Assembly: GCA_018001225.1 (NCBI GenBank)
Contig: JAGNIJ010000013.1
Coordinates: 1-64,000 of the forward strand
DNA from: Kiritimatiellia bacterium
Lineage (GTDB): Bacteria; Verrucomicrobiota; Kiritimatiellia; CAIQIC01; JAGNIJ01
Direction of reading: 5' to 3'
Length of the DNA stretch: 64,000 bases
In this document: piece by piece, positions 8,177-17,015 of the stretch
Numbering within the stretch: the first letter of the stretch is position 1
Layout: every line of letters starts with the position of its first letter
Notes under the pieces: generated by a model
The model's input: only the letters and a program-made list of their open reading frames with translations
The model's database searches: none
What the model was told of the DNA's origin: nothing
Made by a program: the position numbers and the translations under genes

Positions 8177-10726
8177 CTACTTCAAGCGGTACGCGCGAAT
8201 TCGGAAGAAGACCTTGGGCGCGCCCGCCGCCGCGAAGCCCTCGACGTGGGTCGGGGGCGTGGGCGGACCATAGGTTCCAAGGTGCTGCCAGGGGCCGTCC
8301 GGATTCTCGGCCCATTCGAGTTCCTGCTGGACCTGGGTTCCGCCGGTCCAAGTCACTTCCACATCGCCCGGCGTCGAGACGGAAGGCGCGACGGACAGGA
8401 AGCGCAGGTAGTCGTCGCCCGCGTTGGGGTTGGTGTCGGCCTCCCACTCGTCGGCGTCGTTGACGGAATCGCCGTCCGTGTCCGGATCGTTCGGATTGGT
8501 GCCGAGGTCCAACTCGCTCGAGCATATCCCGGTCTGCGTCTCCACGAAGTCCGGCGCGCGGTCGCCGTCCGTGTCGGTGTACTCGTCGAACCCCACGTCG
8601 TACGCGGCGCCCGGCCGCGGCTCGCCGTCGATGTCCCAGAGCGCGGGCGGGAAGGCGCTCCCGACGACGCCCCCGGCGTCCACGCAGGGCGAGCCGTGGC
8701 GCAGGTGATAGTCCGGATAGAACAACGGGTCGTCGTCGAAGTTCCCCGCGCCCGGCCACCCGCCGCCGACGTCGGAGAAGGTGATCGCGGCATTCGCCGC
8801 TCCGTGGGTGCCGACGTTGTAGCTTGAATTGCCCCAGACGATGCTGTTGAGAATCTCGATCGTGCTGCCATAGAGCATAACGCCGCCGTTGTCGTTTTCG
8901 GTCAGGGTGCAGCCCACCACGGTGCCGGTGCTGGCGGCCGCCAGGCAGAGCCCCGCGCCCCCCCCGGATTGGACGGCCCCGCCCACGATCAGCGAGTTGA
9001 CCATCCACAGCGTGCCGCCCTGGGCCAGCACCCCGTGGGCATAGACGGGAGAGTAGTTGGCTTCGAACACGGAATGGCTGACCAGCGCCATGCATTCGCT
9101 CATGCACACCGCGCCGCCCTCCGGGGCCCTGTTCTCCCGGAACTCCATGCGGCCCCGGTCGCCGGCCAAGCCGTCCGAGCCCCACAGGGAGACGTCCGAA
9201 TCATACGCGTACAGGCCCCCGCCCTTCCCCTCCGCCCGGTTTCCGAGCACGGCGGAGGCGGCCGCCACCAGCACGCCGTCGTTCACCCCGATGGCGCCGC
9301 CGTAAGACGCCGCGTTGTTGGTGAACTGCGCCCGGTACACGTCCGCGCGGCTGCCCGGCCCCACCCAGATCGCGCCGCCCCATCCAGAGTTGGTGCCCGC
9401 ATGGTTGTCTCCGAAGAAGGGCCCGGCGTACGGGTCGATCTCGTTGACCCCGTTGGTGATGACGAGCGTGGACCGCGCCAGGGCGATCGCTCCGCCGTGG
9501 CCGCCGACCGGCGGGCCGGCCGGGTTGGTGGCCGTGTTGTTGGCGAACCACCCGCCGGTCAATTCGAGGAGCGAATTGGTCGCGTACACCCCGCCGCCGT
9601 GCCCGCCCGCCTGGTTCCCGGCCGTCGGGTGGATATCCCCGGAGGCCAGCCGCGTGACCCGGGCCGTGGTGTTCTCCAGGTACCACCCTCCGCCATGGCC
9701 CTCGGTCCTGCACTGGCTGATCCCGATCCCATTGGTGTCGCTGTCCACCGCGCAGCCCTGCGTCCAGAGCCCGCCGCCGGCCTGGATGGAGGTATTGGCC
9801 CACACGGTAAGGCCCCGGGCCAGCAGGGCCGAGTTCGAGGCATAGAGCCCGCCCCCGCGCGATGCGGCGGAATTGACGCCCAGGTAGCAGTCGGCCAGCC
9901 GGGCGCGGCCGAGATGCCCCGTGGAATTGAACAACGCCAGGCCGCCGCCCAGGACGGCCTCGTTCAGGATCAGGCTCGCGCCGTCGCCGATCTCGATGAA
10001 CGAGCCCGAGGCGCCGACCCCGCCGCCCGCCGCCTGGACCCCGCCTCCGCCCGGGCTCGCGAGGTTGTCATGCACCTGGCCCTGGAACAGGCGCAGGTAG
10101 CCCGTCTCCACCCAGATCCCGCCGCCGTGCCCGCCGTCCGCCGTGTTGCCGTACACCTGCGCATCGGCATGCACGATATCGCAGCGCCCGTCCGTGAAGA
10201 GGCCCCCGCCGGCGACGGCCCGGTTGCTGTACACTCCCGTCGCGCCGGTGAGCTTGGCGTAGGCGAACTGGCCGACGAACAGGCCGCCGCCGAACGACGC
10301 CGTGTTCGAGTACAGCCGGCAATCCGTGAACTCGACCCACGACCGGTGCAGCAGGCCCCCGCCGCCGGCCCACCAGTTCTGGAGGTAGCCCGTCCCGCCC
10401 CGCAGGCTCACCCGGTCCACGCGCGAGCTGGAGTCCATGATCCAGAGCGTCGTGCCGGCCTGCTGCGCGTCCACGACGGAATCGCCCCCGTCGCGCGCGG
10501 TAAAGCCCCCGTTGTACCCGCCCTCCAGCGTCAGGTTCTTGTTGGACACAATGACCAGTTCGGGATACAGGCCGCCCTCGATCTTCAACGTGTCGCCGTT
10601 GGTCGCCGCGTTCACGGCGGCCTGGATGGTCGGATAGACCGACAGGTTGTTGAGTTGCACCGCCCCGCGCGCCGTCGACGCCGCCAGTCCCGCCGCCATC
10701 CATGCCAAAATGATGCTCTTTTTCAT
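8177..10726 (-). CDS. Secreted right-handed beta-helix protein
   Basis: Extracellular protein of 849 residues with a clear signal peptide (MKKSIILAWMAAGLAAS, cleaved near STARGA). Residues about 28-60 (YPTIQAAVNAATNGDTLKIEGG) are the usual entry to a pectate-lyase-like right-handed beta-helix. Then come many GGGL/GGGI turns of the polymorphic outer-membrane-protein type (N.A..GGGL). Around residue 700 is a segment close to choice-of-anchor-Q proteins (GSPCVDAG, YDVGFDEYTD), then thrombospondin-type calcium motifs (DTDGDRAPD, DPDTDGDSVND). The C-terminal FFRIRAYRLK is a tail seen on other secreted proteins here (FFRLRVRKP at 19.5 kb). AAGGGGTGAG precedes the ATG. Its predicted promoter is at 10753-10780. 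Ligand unknown. Confidence 0.85.
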   Translation of the reverse strand: MKKSIILAWMAAGLAASTARGAVQLNNLSVYPTIQAAVNAATNGDTLKIEGGLYPELVIVSNKNLTLEGGYNGGFTARDGGDSVVDAQQAGTTLWIMDSSSRVDRVSLRGGTGYLQNWWAGGGGLLHRSWVEFTDCRLYSNTASFGGGLFVGQFAYAKLTGATGVYSNRAVAGGGLFTDGRCDIVHADAQVYGNTADGGHGGGIWVETGYLRLFQGQVHDNLASPGGGGVQAAGGGVGASGSFIEIGDGASLILNEAVLGGGLALFNSTGHLGRARLADCYLGVNSAASRGGGLYASNSALLARGLTVWANTSIQAGGGLWTQGCAVDSDTNGIGISQCRTEGHGGGWYLENTTARVTRLASGDIHPTAGNQAGGHGGGVYATNSLLELTGGWFANNTATNPAGPPVGGHGGAIALARSTLVITNGVNEIDPYAGPFFGDNHAGTNSGWGGAIWVGPGSRADVYRAQFTNNAASYGGAIGVNDGVLVAAASAVLGNRAEGKGGGLYAYDSDVSLWGSDGLAGDRGRMEFRENRAPEGGAVCMSECMALVSHSVFEANYSPVYAHGVLAQGGTLWMVNSLIVGGAVQSGGGAGLCLAAASTGTVVGCTLTENDNGGVMLYGSTIEILNSIVWGNSSYNVGTHGAANAAITFSDVGGGWPGAGNFDDDPLFYPDYHLRHGSPCVDAGGVVGSAFPPALWDIDGEPRPGAAYDVGFDEYTDTDGDRAPDFVETQTGICSSELDLGTNPNDPDTDGDSVNDADEWEADTNPNAGDDYLRFLSVAPSVSTPGDVEVTWTGGTQVQQELEWAENPDGPWQHLGTYGPPTPPTHVEGFAAAGAPKVFFRIRAYRLK

Positions 10727-10752
10727 CTTTTCTCACCCCTTGTTCCACCTCC

Positions 10753-10780
10753 TGTAACCCCCGGCCGCGCGGGTTTATTG
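10753..10780 (-). promoter_or_regulatory. Putative ECF-type promoter (site C)
   Basis: On the minus strand: CAATAA (10780-10775), 16 bp, GTTACA (10758-10753). The predicted start near 10746 leaves a leader of about 20 nt that contains the AAGGGGTGAG ribosome-binding site of the beta-helix gene. One of seven sites with the same spacing. Confidence 0.6.
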
Positions 10781-10873
10781 CCCGGGAAAAGCCATGCCGG
10801 CGCCCCGGATGTAAAAAAATGGAATATTCGGACGCCCTCCAACGACCCTATCTCTAGAGGACAGGAGGAGGCC

Positions 10874-11062
10874 ATGAGTTCGGCGAGCTTGAAAACGAGG
10901 AACCTGGGCCGGTGGAACCGGATCCAGGCCCGGTTCATCGCCCGCCTGAATCTCTCCCGCGATCCGCAGTCTGTCCTGGCCTTCGGCTCCTGGTTCGCCT
11001 ACTGCGTGGATCACCGCGGCCGCCTGCCTCGCCTGGCAGACGCCGCGCGATGGAGATCCTGA
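10874..11062 (+). CDS. Small basic protein of unknown function
   Basis: A 62-residue ORF (MSSASLKTRNLGRWNRIQAR...) with an unusually good ribosome-binding site, AGGAGGAG at 10863-10870, 3 nt before the ATG. The product is Arg-rich, has no signal peptide or membrane segment and no family I recognise. It is divergent from the beta-helix gene and convergent with the FG-GAP gene that ends at 11086. The strong ribosome-binding site is the main evidence that it is real; in such GC-rich DNA short ORFs are common, so confidence is moderate. Confidence 0.45.
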   Translation: MSSASLKTRNLGRWNRIQARFIARLNLSRDPQSVLAFGSWFAYCVDHRGRLPRLADAARWRS

Positions 11063-11085
11063 CGAGGTTGCCCTTCTTCGCCCTG

Positions 11086-12840
11086 TCAGGGCACCACGAA
11101 GGGCTGCTCGGCGGCCCATGCGCCGCCGGCATAGGCCGTGTCCACGGCCTGCACGCTCCAGTAGTAGGTCATCGGCGGCAGGTTCTTCAGCGTCCATGAC
11201 AGGTTCTGGTTCACGTTGCCCAGGGCCGCCACCTTGCGCGTGCCGCTGTCGGGGCAGGACAGCGGCGAGACCACTTCCGCGCCGCCCGGGGTGATCCCGA
11301 CGCGCAGGTTGTAGGACAGGCCCGGCACGGGTGTTTCGGCATCGCCGGACGCCAGCCAGGACAACTTCACCGAGCCGCCGCTGACGACGGCCTTCAGACC
11401 GGCGGGGGCGGCGGGCGCCGTGTTCTTGTGCGCCGCCAGGTTGCAGAACACGCGCGTCTGAAAATCTTTCGGATCCAAGTAGATGGGCTTAACGCTGGCG
11501 ATGCCGGCATTCGCGGGCTTGGAAAGAGCCAGGTCCAGGTCTCCGTCGCGATCGTAGTCGCCCCACGCGGAATATCCGTTGAGGTCGGCGGGAAGTCCGG
11601 CGCCGGTCACGGCCTGGAAGCTGTGGACCGAGCCGGCGGGCAGAACCTGGTTCTCATAGAGCGTGACGCCGGCGCTCCCGATCGTGAGCGTCAACAAGTC
11701 CAGGTCGCCGTCGTTGTCATAATCGGCCCAGCTCACCGGTCCGGACGCGGAGGCGATGCCGGTTCCCGTCAGAGGCGTGAACTGGCCGCCGTCGTTGCGA
11801 AGGTAGACCTGTTGTTTCCCGCCCAAGACCAGGTCCAGGTCTCCGTCGTTGTCGGAATCGCCCCAGGCGCCATGCCCGGCCGCGAAGGTGGCGAGGATCT
11901 GGGCCTTTACGAATATCCCCTTGCCGTCATTCCGGTACAACCTGGTGTCCGCCGTGGCGTCGTTCGCGCGGACGCAATCGAAGTCGCCGTCATTGTCGTG
12001 ATCGGCCCAGAGCACCAGGCCCTGGCCGGCCGGGGTATTCAGCGCGGTCGGGATGTCTGATACGATAAAAAGGTTATAGAATGCGCCGCCGGGAAACGGG
12101 CCGTTCTGGTAGAGCTTGACCATGTCCACGAGGGGGCTGTTGGGGGACCGCCCGCTGTAGCATACATCCTGGTCGCCGTCGTTGTCGTAGTCCACCCACT
12201 GCATCTGCTGGGGCGAGTAGGCGTACGCCTTCGCCAGCTTGGCGCCGAGCGGGTTGATGAAGAGGGTGAGATTGAACCACTTGAAGAGGTTGGCATACAC
12301 GTAGCTGCCGCTCACGCCCAGGGGGGCGTAGTCGAAGCCTCCGATGCCGTAGTCCACGTGGTTGTCGTTGTCGTAGTCGCCCAGGGCCAGCATGACCGAG
12401 TCCGGGTACAGGCGCGGTCCCGCCACCCAGGGCGTCACGTGCGTACCCTCGTTGACGAACAGGATGGTCTTGGCCGCCGAGAGCGCGCCGCAGCCGCCGC
12501 TGGAAGCCTTGACGGACGGATAGTCGATCAAGTTCTGCAGCAGGTCCATGTCGCCGTCGCTGTCGGCGTCCATCCAGACCATGGGGCCGCACCATGGCGC
12601 GGCCGGACTCGGCGCGAAGGCCGGAGCCGGCCGCTCCCTCTCCCCCGGCTCCAGGATGGGCTCCGGCAGCGGCAGGCCCAGCGTTTCGCGAAGAGCCTCC
12701 GGCGAGGCCCGCCGCGCCAGGTCCGCCCGCTCCTCCGCCAAAGCCGTTTCAACATCCCGTTCCGAACCAACCGGCTCCGCGCCCGCCGCCAGGGCGGCGC
12801 CCATCATTATGCTCACGATTCCGGCGGCCATTGTTCTCAT
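11086..12840 (-). CDS. Secreted FG-GAP/VCBS repeat protein with fibronectin-III-like domain
   Basis: Exported protein of 584 residues. Signal peptide MRTMAAGIVSIMMGAALAAGA. A variable Glu/Arg-rich stretch (about 25-85) is followed by six or more beta-propeller blades, each with a calcium-binding D.D.DGD.D core (MDADSDGDMDLL, VDYDNDGDQDV, ADHDNDGDFD, GDSDNDGDLDLV and others), typical of FG-GAP/VCBS propellers. The last 110 residues form a fibronectin-III-like module (PAAPAGLKAVVSGG...KLSW). The start was set at 12840, where GGAGGAGATC sits just upstream. Third gene of a likely three-gene operon: only 16 bp separate it from the amylase gene. Probably a surface or extracellular binding protein working with the amylase; the ligand is unknown. 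Confidence 0.85.
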   Translation of the reverse strand: MRTMAAGIVSIMMGAALAAGAEPVGSERDVETALAEERADLARRASPEALRETLGLPLPEPILEPGERERPAPAFAPSPAAPWCGPMVWMDADSDGDMDLLQNLIDYPSVKASSGGCGALSAAKTILFVNEGTHVTPWVAGPRLYPDSVMLALGDYDNDNHVDYGIGGFDYAPLGVSGSYVYANLFKWFNLTLFINPLGAKLAKAYAYSPQQMQWVDYDNDGDQDVCYSGRSPNSPLVDMVKLYQNGPFPGGAFYNLFIVSDIPTALNTPAGQGLVLWADHDNDGDFDCVRANDATADTRLYRNDGKGIFVKAQILATFAAGHGAWGDSDNDGDLDLVLGGKQQVYLRNDGGQFTPLTGTGIASASGPVSWADYDNDGDLDLLTLTIGSAGVTLYENQVLPAGSVHSFQAVTGAGLPADLNGYSAWGDYDRDGDLDLALSKPANAGIASVKPIYLDPKDFQTRVFCNLAAHKNTAPAAPAGLKAVVSGGSVKLSWLASGDAETPVPGLSYNLRVGITPGGAEVVSPLSCPDSGTRKVAALGNVNQNLSWTLKNLPPMTYYWSVQAVDTAYAGGAWAAEQPFVVP

Positions 12841-12856
12841 GTGATCTCCTCCCTTT

Positions 12857-15800
12857 TCAACGGATGAACGCGGCCAGCAGTTCTTCGATGGACAATCCCT
12901 CCGCACGGAAACTGATCTCCATCAGGTGCGCCAGGTCCTCGCGCAACGGCTCATGGCGGGTATTCTCCATGAAGTAGCTCAACAGCCAGCGACCGCGCGC
13001 CCAGTCCTCGGGCGTGAACGGATTCTCCCCGCCCCGGCCGGCCAGGTAATCTCCCATGGCGCGGCCCGCGAGGCGAATCAGGTCGTACGAGGTCCACAGC
13101 ACCTCCGGATCGCGGGCCTCAAGGAGCATGGCGCACAGCTCGGGGGAGGACCGTTCGTACAACTCGACATAGACCGCGCCCGTTTCCGTCTCCAGCGCCA
13201 GTTCACGGAGAATGTGCAAGAACTCCAGCGCATGCTCGTACTCCTCCCGGCCGGAGGGATCCGTGAAAGCGGAATCCGGCCGGGTTGTATCGAGCAGGTC
13301 CTTCAGCAACCCCGTGAGGATCGCGGCACATGCCGTAGATTCGAGTTCGACCAGTTCGACGGCGCCCGTGACAAAGTAGGCCGAGCTGCCGTCGGCCCAG
13401 TACTGGACCGTGACATCCTTGAGGCCGAATCCCGTCCCGAGCTTCCAGTCCGTGGTCGCCGCGTAACTGCCCCAGGGCCCCCAGGTCTGGCCCTTATCGT
13501 TGGAAACACGGTAGTAGCCCGCGCCGTCGGCATGATGATGGAGTTTAACCGTGCGGCTGCACCACTCCCACAGGCTGCCCGCGGGCGGCGGGGTGTTGTC
13601 CACGCCCTTCGTGGTGAAGATGTAGATGGGCTGGTACGCGCCGCCCCAGACCAGCCCGCCGTCATGCACGGGCGCATACTGGGTCTGGGCGATGGGATTG
13701 ACGGCCGATCCCTTGCGGAACCGGGACCGGAATTTTCCCGGCAGGGGCTTGCCGCCGGCCGCCGCCGCGCCCTTGGCCGTCTCCAGCACCTCCACGGTCC
13801 GGATCCCGTCCTGGACCGGGGCATTGTTGTAGACCAGCGTCCGCGTGGAGGCGTTATAGGTCAGCAGGTTGGCGGCCACCGGTTGGCCGTCGTAGCGGAA
13901 GGCTCCCATCACGGACGAGGCATCCATATCCTCGCTGAACGTCAGGCCGATGTTGGCCGTGCTGCCCGAAACCCGCTCGTCATGCTTGGGCGTCACGGAG
14001 ATCACCACCGGATCCAGTTTCTGCAGGTTGTCGTTCCGGACGAACACCTTGACCTCGTACGGCCCGACCGACAGGCTGTTCAACTTCCCGTTGGCGCCCA
14101 GGGTGTATTTCTCGCTCGGGTTGAAGGCATTCACGATGACATCGCCGCTGCCCCACCCGGTCCAGAAATCGCCCAGGGATCCCCCGGCGTTGAGGGCCTG
14201 CGACCAGGTGTTGAACACCACGAGCGCCCAGTATTTTTTATCCGTGCTCCACACGCGCGTGTAGGCGTAGATGCCGTTCCCGGCCTTCGACTGGCACCAC
14301 CGCTCGTACAGTTCATCCGTGTTTCGCAGCGCCGGATACTGCCGGCGTATGTTCATGCATTTCTGGACATGCAGGTAGTGCGGGTTGCACATGTCGAAGT
14401 TGTCCTGGACGGCCGGGTTGGGGGAAACGCCCAGTTGGCCGGTGCCCACGTTGTACCAGGCCTTGCTAGTCATCATGTCCTCGCGCGCCCAGCCGTCCAG
14501 CGCCGATCCCGCCGAGCAGAAGCCCTGCTCGTCGCCATAATAATACGTCGGAACGCCCGGCCAGAAGGCGAGGATGCCCGCGGCCAGATCGGTCTTCTTA
14601 AATCCGTCGGTCGCATGCACCATGCGCCATTTGTCGTGGTTGTTGAAAAAGTTGTACATCAGGTAGCGGCTTTCGCCGACGACGGGGTTGTAGAAGTCGT
14701 ACACGTCCTTCGTATCGGCTTCGATCTGGACCTTGCACTGGTTCAGTTTTCCGTTGATCTGCCCTTTGACCGCCGGCTGGAAGAACTCGTTGTAGAGGGG
14801 GTAATTGATTCCGCCGTCCATCGTGTAGGTACTGTCAATGAATGTAAGGGGCTTCCCATGCTGATCCGGCGTGCGTCCGCGCCCGATCATGTTCGCCGCG
14901 CGCCCGCGCGAACAGAAGAACTCGCCGAAGATGAGGAAGTTGTTCTTTCCCAGAGTGTTGGCATGCGCCTTGACCGCCGGACACCACTTCTTGAAAAACT
15001 CGAGCGGGACCTGCATGGGGGTGTCCATGCGGATGCCGTCGATGTCGGTCGAGGCGATCAAGGCCTTGGTCATGGCCATGATCTTGTCCTGCACGTTGGG
15101 ATGCGTGGTGCGCAGGTCATCCATGGTCCCGTAGATCTTGCCAAGGTGGCAGGCCCAAGAATCGCCGTAGCTTCCGCCTTGGGGACAGTTTTCGGCGGCA
15201 AGCGATCCGTTGTGATGAAAATCGGAAAGCCAGTACGAGTTTCCCCAGGAGTGATTGTTGACGAGGTGGCCATCTGAATCGTGGATGGGGCAGTAGCGTC
15301 CCCAGAAGTAGGAGTTATTGAACTTGAAATCCTCGTACTGCACGGCGGAATTCTTCCATTTCAACTGATACTCGTCGGTATAGAACTTGAATGGCACGCA
15401 GGGGCCGGGAGCTCCCACGAATTCCAGGAGGTTGCCCATGTGGTTGACGACGATGTCGACAATGACATACATGCCGCGCTTGTGCGCCTCGGTGGTCAGA
15501 TCGCGCAGGTCCTGAAGCGTTCCAAAGCGCGGGTCGAGCACGGTGAAGTCGAGCTGGGCATATCCGTGGTAATCCGTCCCGTTGGTTGCGTTGATGAAGA
15601 TCGGCGAGATCCAGACGGCTTGGAATCCGAGCGATTTGATATAATCGAGACGTGCGGTTACGCCTTTGAAGTCGCCGCCGTGGCGCATGTTGTGTTTGTA
15701 CAGGTCGCCCCCCTCGCCGTTGTTGCTGGGGGCGCCGTCGCAGAACCGGTCCGTGATGAACTGGTACACCGCGATGCTGCGCCAGTCGGCGGGGGACGGA

Positions 15801-15967
15801 AAATACGTATGGCCCGGCCACTGTCCATAGTAGTTCTTCGGATTGGCCCCATCCGTGCTGACGTTGACGTTCCACGCGGCATTCTGCGCCGTCCAGGGCG
15901 CCGCCAAACTCACGCCCACCAGTCCCAGACACGCGACAACGATTCCCAGCCGGTTTCTTTTCTTCAT
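12857..15967 (-). CDS. Secreted GH13 alpha-amylase-family enzyme
   Basis: Extracellular or periplasmic glycoside hydrolase, 1036 residues, cleaving alpha-1,4-glucans. Signal peptide at 1-22 (...LVGVSLAAP). The GH13 barrel shows all four conserved regions: DIVVNH at 171-176, GIRMDTP with nucleophile D315, IFGEFF with acid/base E349, and NNHD with H444/D445. An all-beta C domain follows, then a Big-like domain (VISVTPKHDERVSG, about 705-800) and a further beta domain (about 830-910) rich in Trp/Tyr (WGPWGSYAATTDW), perhaps a carbohydrate-binding module. The last about 120 residues switch to charged helices with no family I recognise. GGGAGAAG precedes the ATG. It is the middle gene of the operon 16814-11086, 22 bp after the starch-binding-like gene. 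Confidence 0.9.
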   Translation of the reverse strand: MKKRNRLGIVVACLGLVGVSLAAPWTAQNAAWNVNVSTDGANPKNYYGQWPGHTYFPSPADWRSIAVYQFITDRFCDGAPSNNGEGGDLYKHNMRHGGDFKGVTARLDYIKSLGFQAVWISPIFINATNGTDYHGYAQLDFTVLDPRFGTLQDLRDLTTEAHKRGMYVIVDIVVNHMGNLLEFVGAPGPCVPFKFYTDEYQLKWKNSAVQYEDFKFNNSYFWGRYCPIHDSDGHLVNNHSWGNSYWLSDFHHNGSLAAENCPQGGSYGDSWACHLGKIYGTMDDLRTTHPNVQDKIMAMTKALIASTDIDGIRMDTPMQVPLEFFKKWCPAVKAHANTLGKNNFLIFGEFFCSRGRAANMIGRGRTPDQHGKPLTFIDSTYTMDGGINYPLYNEFFQPAVKGQINGKLNQCKVQIEADTKDVYDFYNPVVGESRYLMYNFFNNHDKWRMVHATDGFKKTDLAAGILAFWPGVPTYYYGDEQGFCSAGSALDGWAREDMMTSKAWYNVGTGQLGVSPNPAVQDNFDMCNPHYLHVQKCMNIRRQYPALRNTDELYERWCQSKAGNGIYAYTRVWSTDKKYWALVVFNTWSQALNAGGSLGDFWTGWGSGDVIVNAFNPSEKYTLGANGKLNSLSVGPYEVKVFVRNDNLQKLDPVVISVTPKHDERVSGSTANIGLTFSEDMDASSVMGAFRYDGQPVAANLLTYNASTRTLVYNNAPVQDGIRTVEVLETAKGAAAAGGKPLPGKFRSRFRKGSAVNPIAQTQYAPVHDGGLVWGGAYQPIYIFTTKGVDNTPPPAGSLWEWCSRTVKLHHHADGAGYYRVSNDKGQTWGPWGSYAATTDWKLGTGFGLKDVTVQYWADGSSAYFVTGAVELVELESTACAAILTGLLKDLLDTTRPDSAFTDPSGREEYEHALEFLHILRELALETETGAVYVELYERSSPELCAMLLEARDPEVLWTSYDLIRLAGRAMGDYLAGRGGENPFTPEDWARGRWLLSYFMENTRHEPLREDLAHLMEISFRAEGLSIEELLAAFIR

Positions 15968-15989
15968 GGTTCTTCTCCCGTTGGATGGT

Positions 15990-16814
15990 TCAGCGAATGA
16001 CGTGCGGTAGGATGAGGGCAAGCGGCATGACGTAGGCCTGCCCGAAATTGGCGTCGAGATACAGGGGCTGGGATCCCGCCAGGCTGTGATGATAGGGAAT
16101 AAAGCCGAGCGTTTCCCACCAGGCATCCGTCAGCTTCGGTTCGTCAAACGTCCAGCGCTGGACCTTTTCCTTGCCGGACGCCGTGGACGAAAGCTGGTAG
16201 GTCGCCGGGATCCAGCGCCACGCCCCGGCCACGAAGGCGAGCGCCCCCACGTTCTTGGGCACCCCGATACCCTCGGCGGCCACCACCCCTCTAAAGCCAA
16301 GCCACCATTTCCCCGTCGCGGCCTCGTGCGTGTAGTAGCGCTCGGCCTCCAGCAGCGCCACGCCGCCGCCGACGGCGCCCCAGTCGTTCACCCAGGCGGA
16401 CGCCGGGTTGCCGGGGTGATAGAGCAGCCCGCCGTTATCGTCCACATACGTCGCGCCGGCGCTGTCCTTCAGAATAATCCGGAACGACTCCATTTCAGTG
16501 ACCAGGCCCCCCACGCCGTCCAGGACATACCGGTGGGAGAAATAATCCTGCGCCACCGGCGCGCCGCCCAACCCGCCGGAAGTGCCCAGGAGTACCGTGA
16601 ACTGGTATCCGCCCTTGCGGCGTACCTCCACGAACACCTGCTGGGTGACCCCCGCCGGCGGCTTGATCGTGTGGACATGGAACCGGGCCACCTTCGGGCC
16701 ATACGCCTCCACGCATGCCAGGCGCACCCCCACGGAGGGGACATCGATCACCTGTCCCTGCCCGGACAGGGTCAGTAGAATTCCAACGACCACACCGGCG
16801 ACAGCTTTCTTCAC
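15990..16814 (-). CDS. Secreted carbohydrate-binding-like protein, amylase partner
   Basis: Exported protein of 274 residues read from a GTG start at 16814, with GGAGAAG 6-12 nt upstream; earlier in-frame ATGs lack a ribosome-binding site and would bury the signal peptide (VKKAVAGVVVGILLTLSGQG). Two beta-rich halves follow. YVDDNGGLLYH resembles the (W/Y)-D-N-N-x-G-x-x-Y core of starch-binding modules of the CBM21/CBM53 kind. The divergent gene at 17016 has the same plan (WYDDNSGQHYK) and similar termini, so the two are likely paralogues. First gene of the operon with the GH13 amylase and FG-GAP genes. Inferred role: binds alpha-glucan for the amylase. The CBM assignment rests on one short motif. 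Confidence 0.65.
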   Translation of the reverse strand: MKKAVAGVVVGILLTLSGQGQVIDVPSVGVRLACVEAYGPKVARFHVHTIKPPAGVTQQVFVEVRRKGGYQFTVLLGTSGGLGGAPVAQDYFSHRYVLDGVGGLVTEMESFRIILKDSAGATYVDDNGGLLYHPGNPASAWVNDWGAVGGGVALLEAERYYTHEAATGKWWLGFRGVVAAEGIGVPKNVGALAFVAGAWRWIPATYQLSSTASGKEKVQRWTFDEPKLTDAWWETLGFIPYHHSLAGSQPLYLDANFGQAYVMPLALILPHVIR

Positions 16815-16863
16815 GGGGTCTTCTCCATGTTCGGGGCCGTTGCCCGGACTGCTGTTCACACGG

Positions 16864-16891
16864 TGCAACCCTCTCGGCCCCGGATTTATTG
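16864..16891 (-). promoter_or_regulatory. Putative ECF-type promoter (site B minus)
   Basis: Minus strand: CAATAA (16891-16886), 16 bp, GTTGCA (16869-16864), about 50 nt before the GTG of the amylase operon. Back to back with the site at 16919-16946. Confidence 0.6.
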
Positions 16892-16918
16892 CCGGCATTC
16901 AAATCGGCGGACGCGCCA

Positions 16919-16946
16919 CAATAAGCGGCATGACGATGGGGTATCG
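16919..16946 (+). promoter_or_regulatory. Putative ECF-type promoter (site B plus)
   Basis: CAATAA (16919-16924), 16 bp, GTATCG (16941-16946), about 70 nt before the ATG at 17016. The -10 half is the poorest match of the set. Confidence 0.5.
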
Positions 16947-17015
16947 CCTTGCACAAGGATGAGGCGCCGCGGCGCGAGGCCGCGAGAGCCGATTCCCGGA
17001 AAAGGAGAGCGCATC

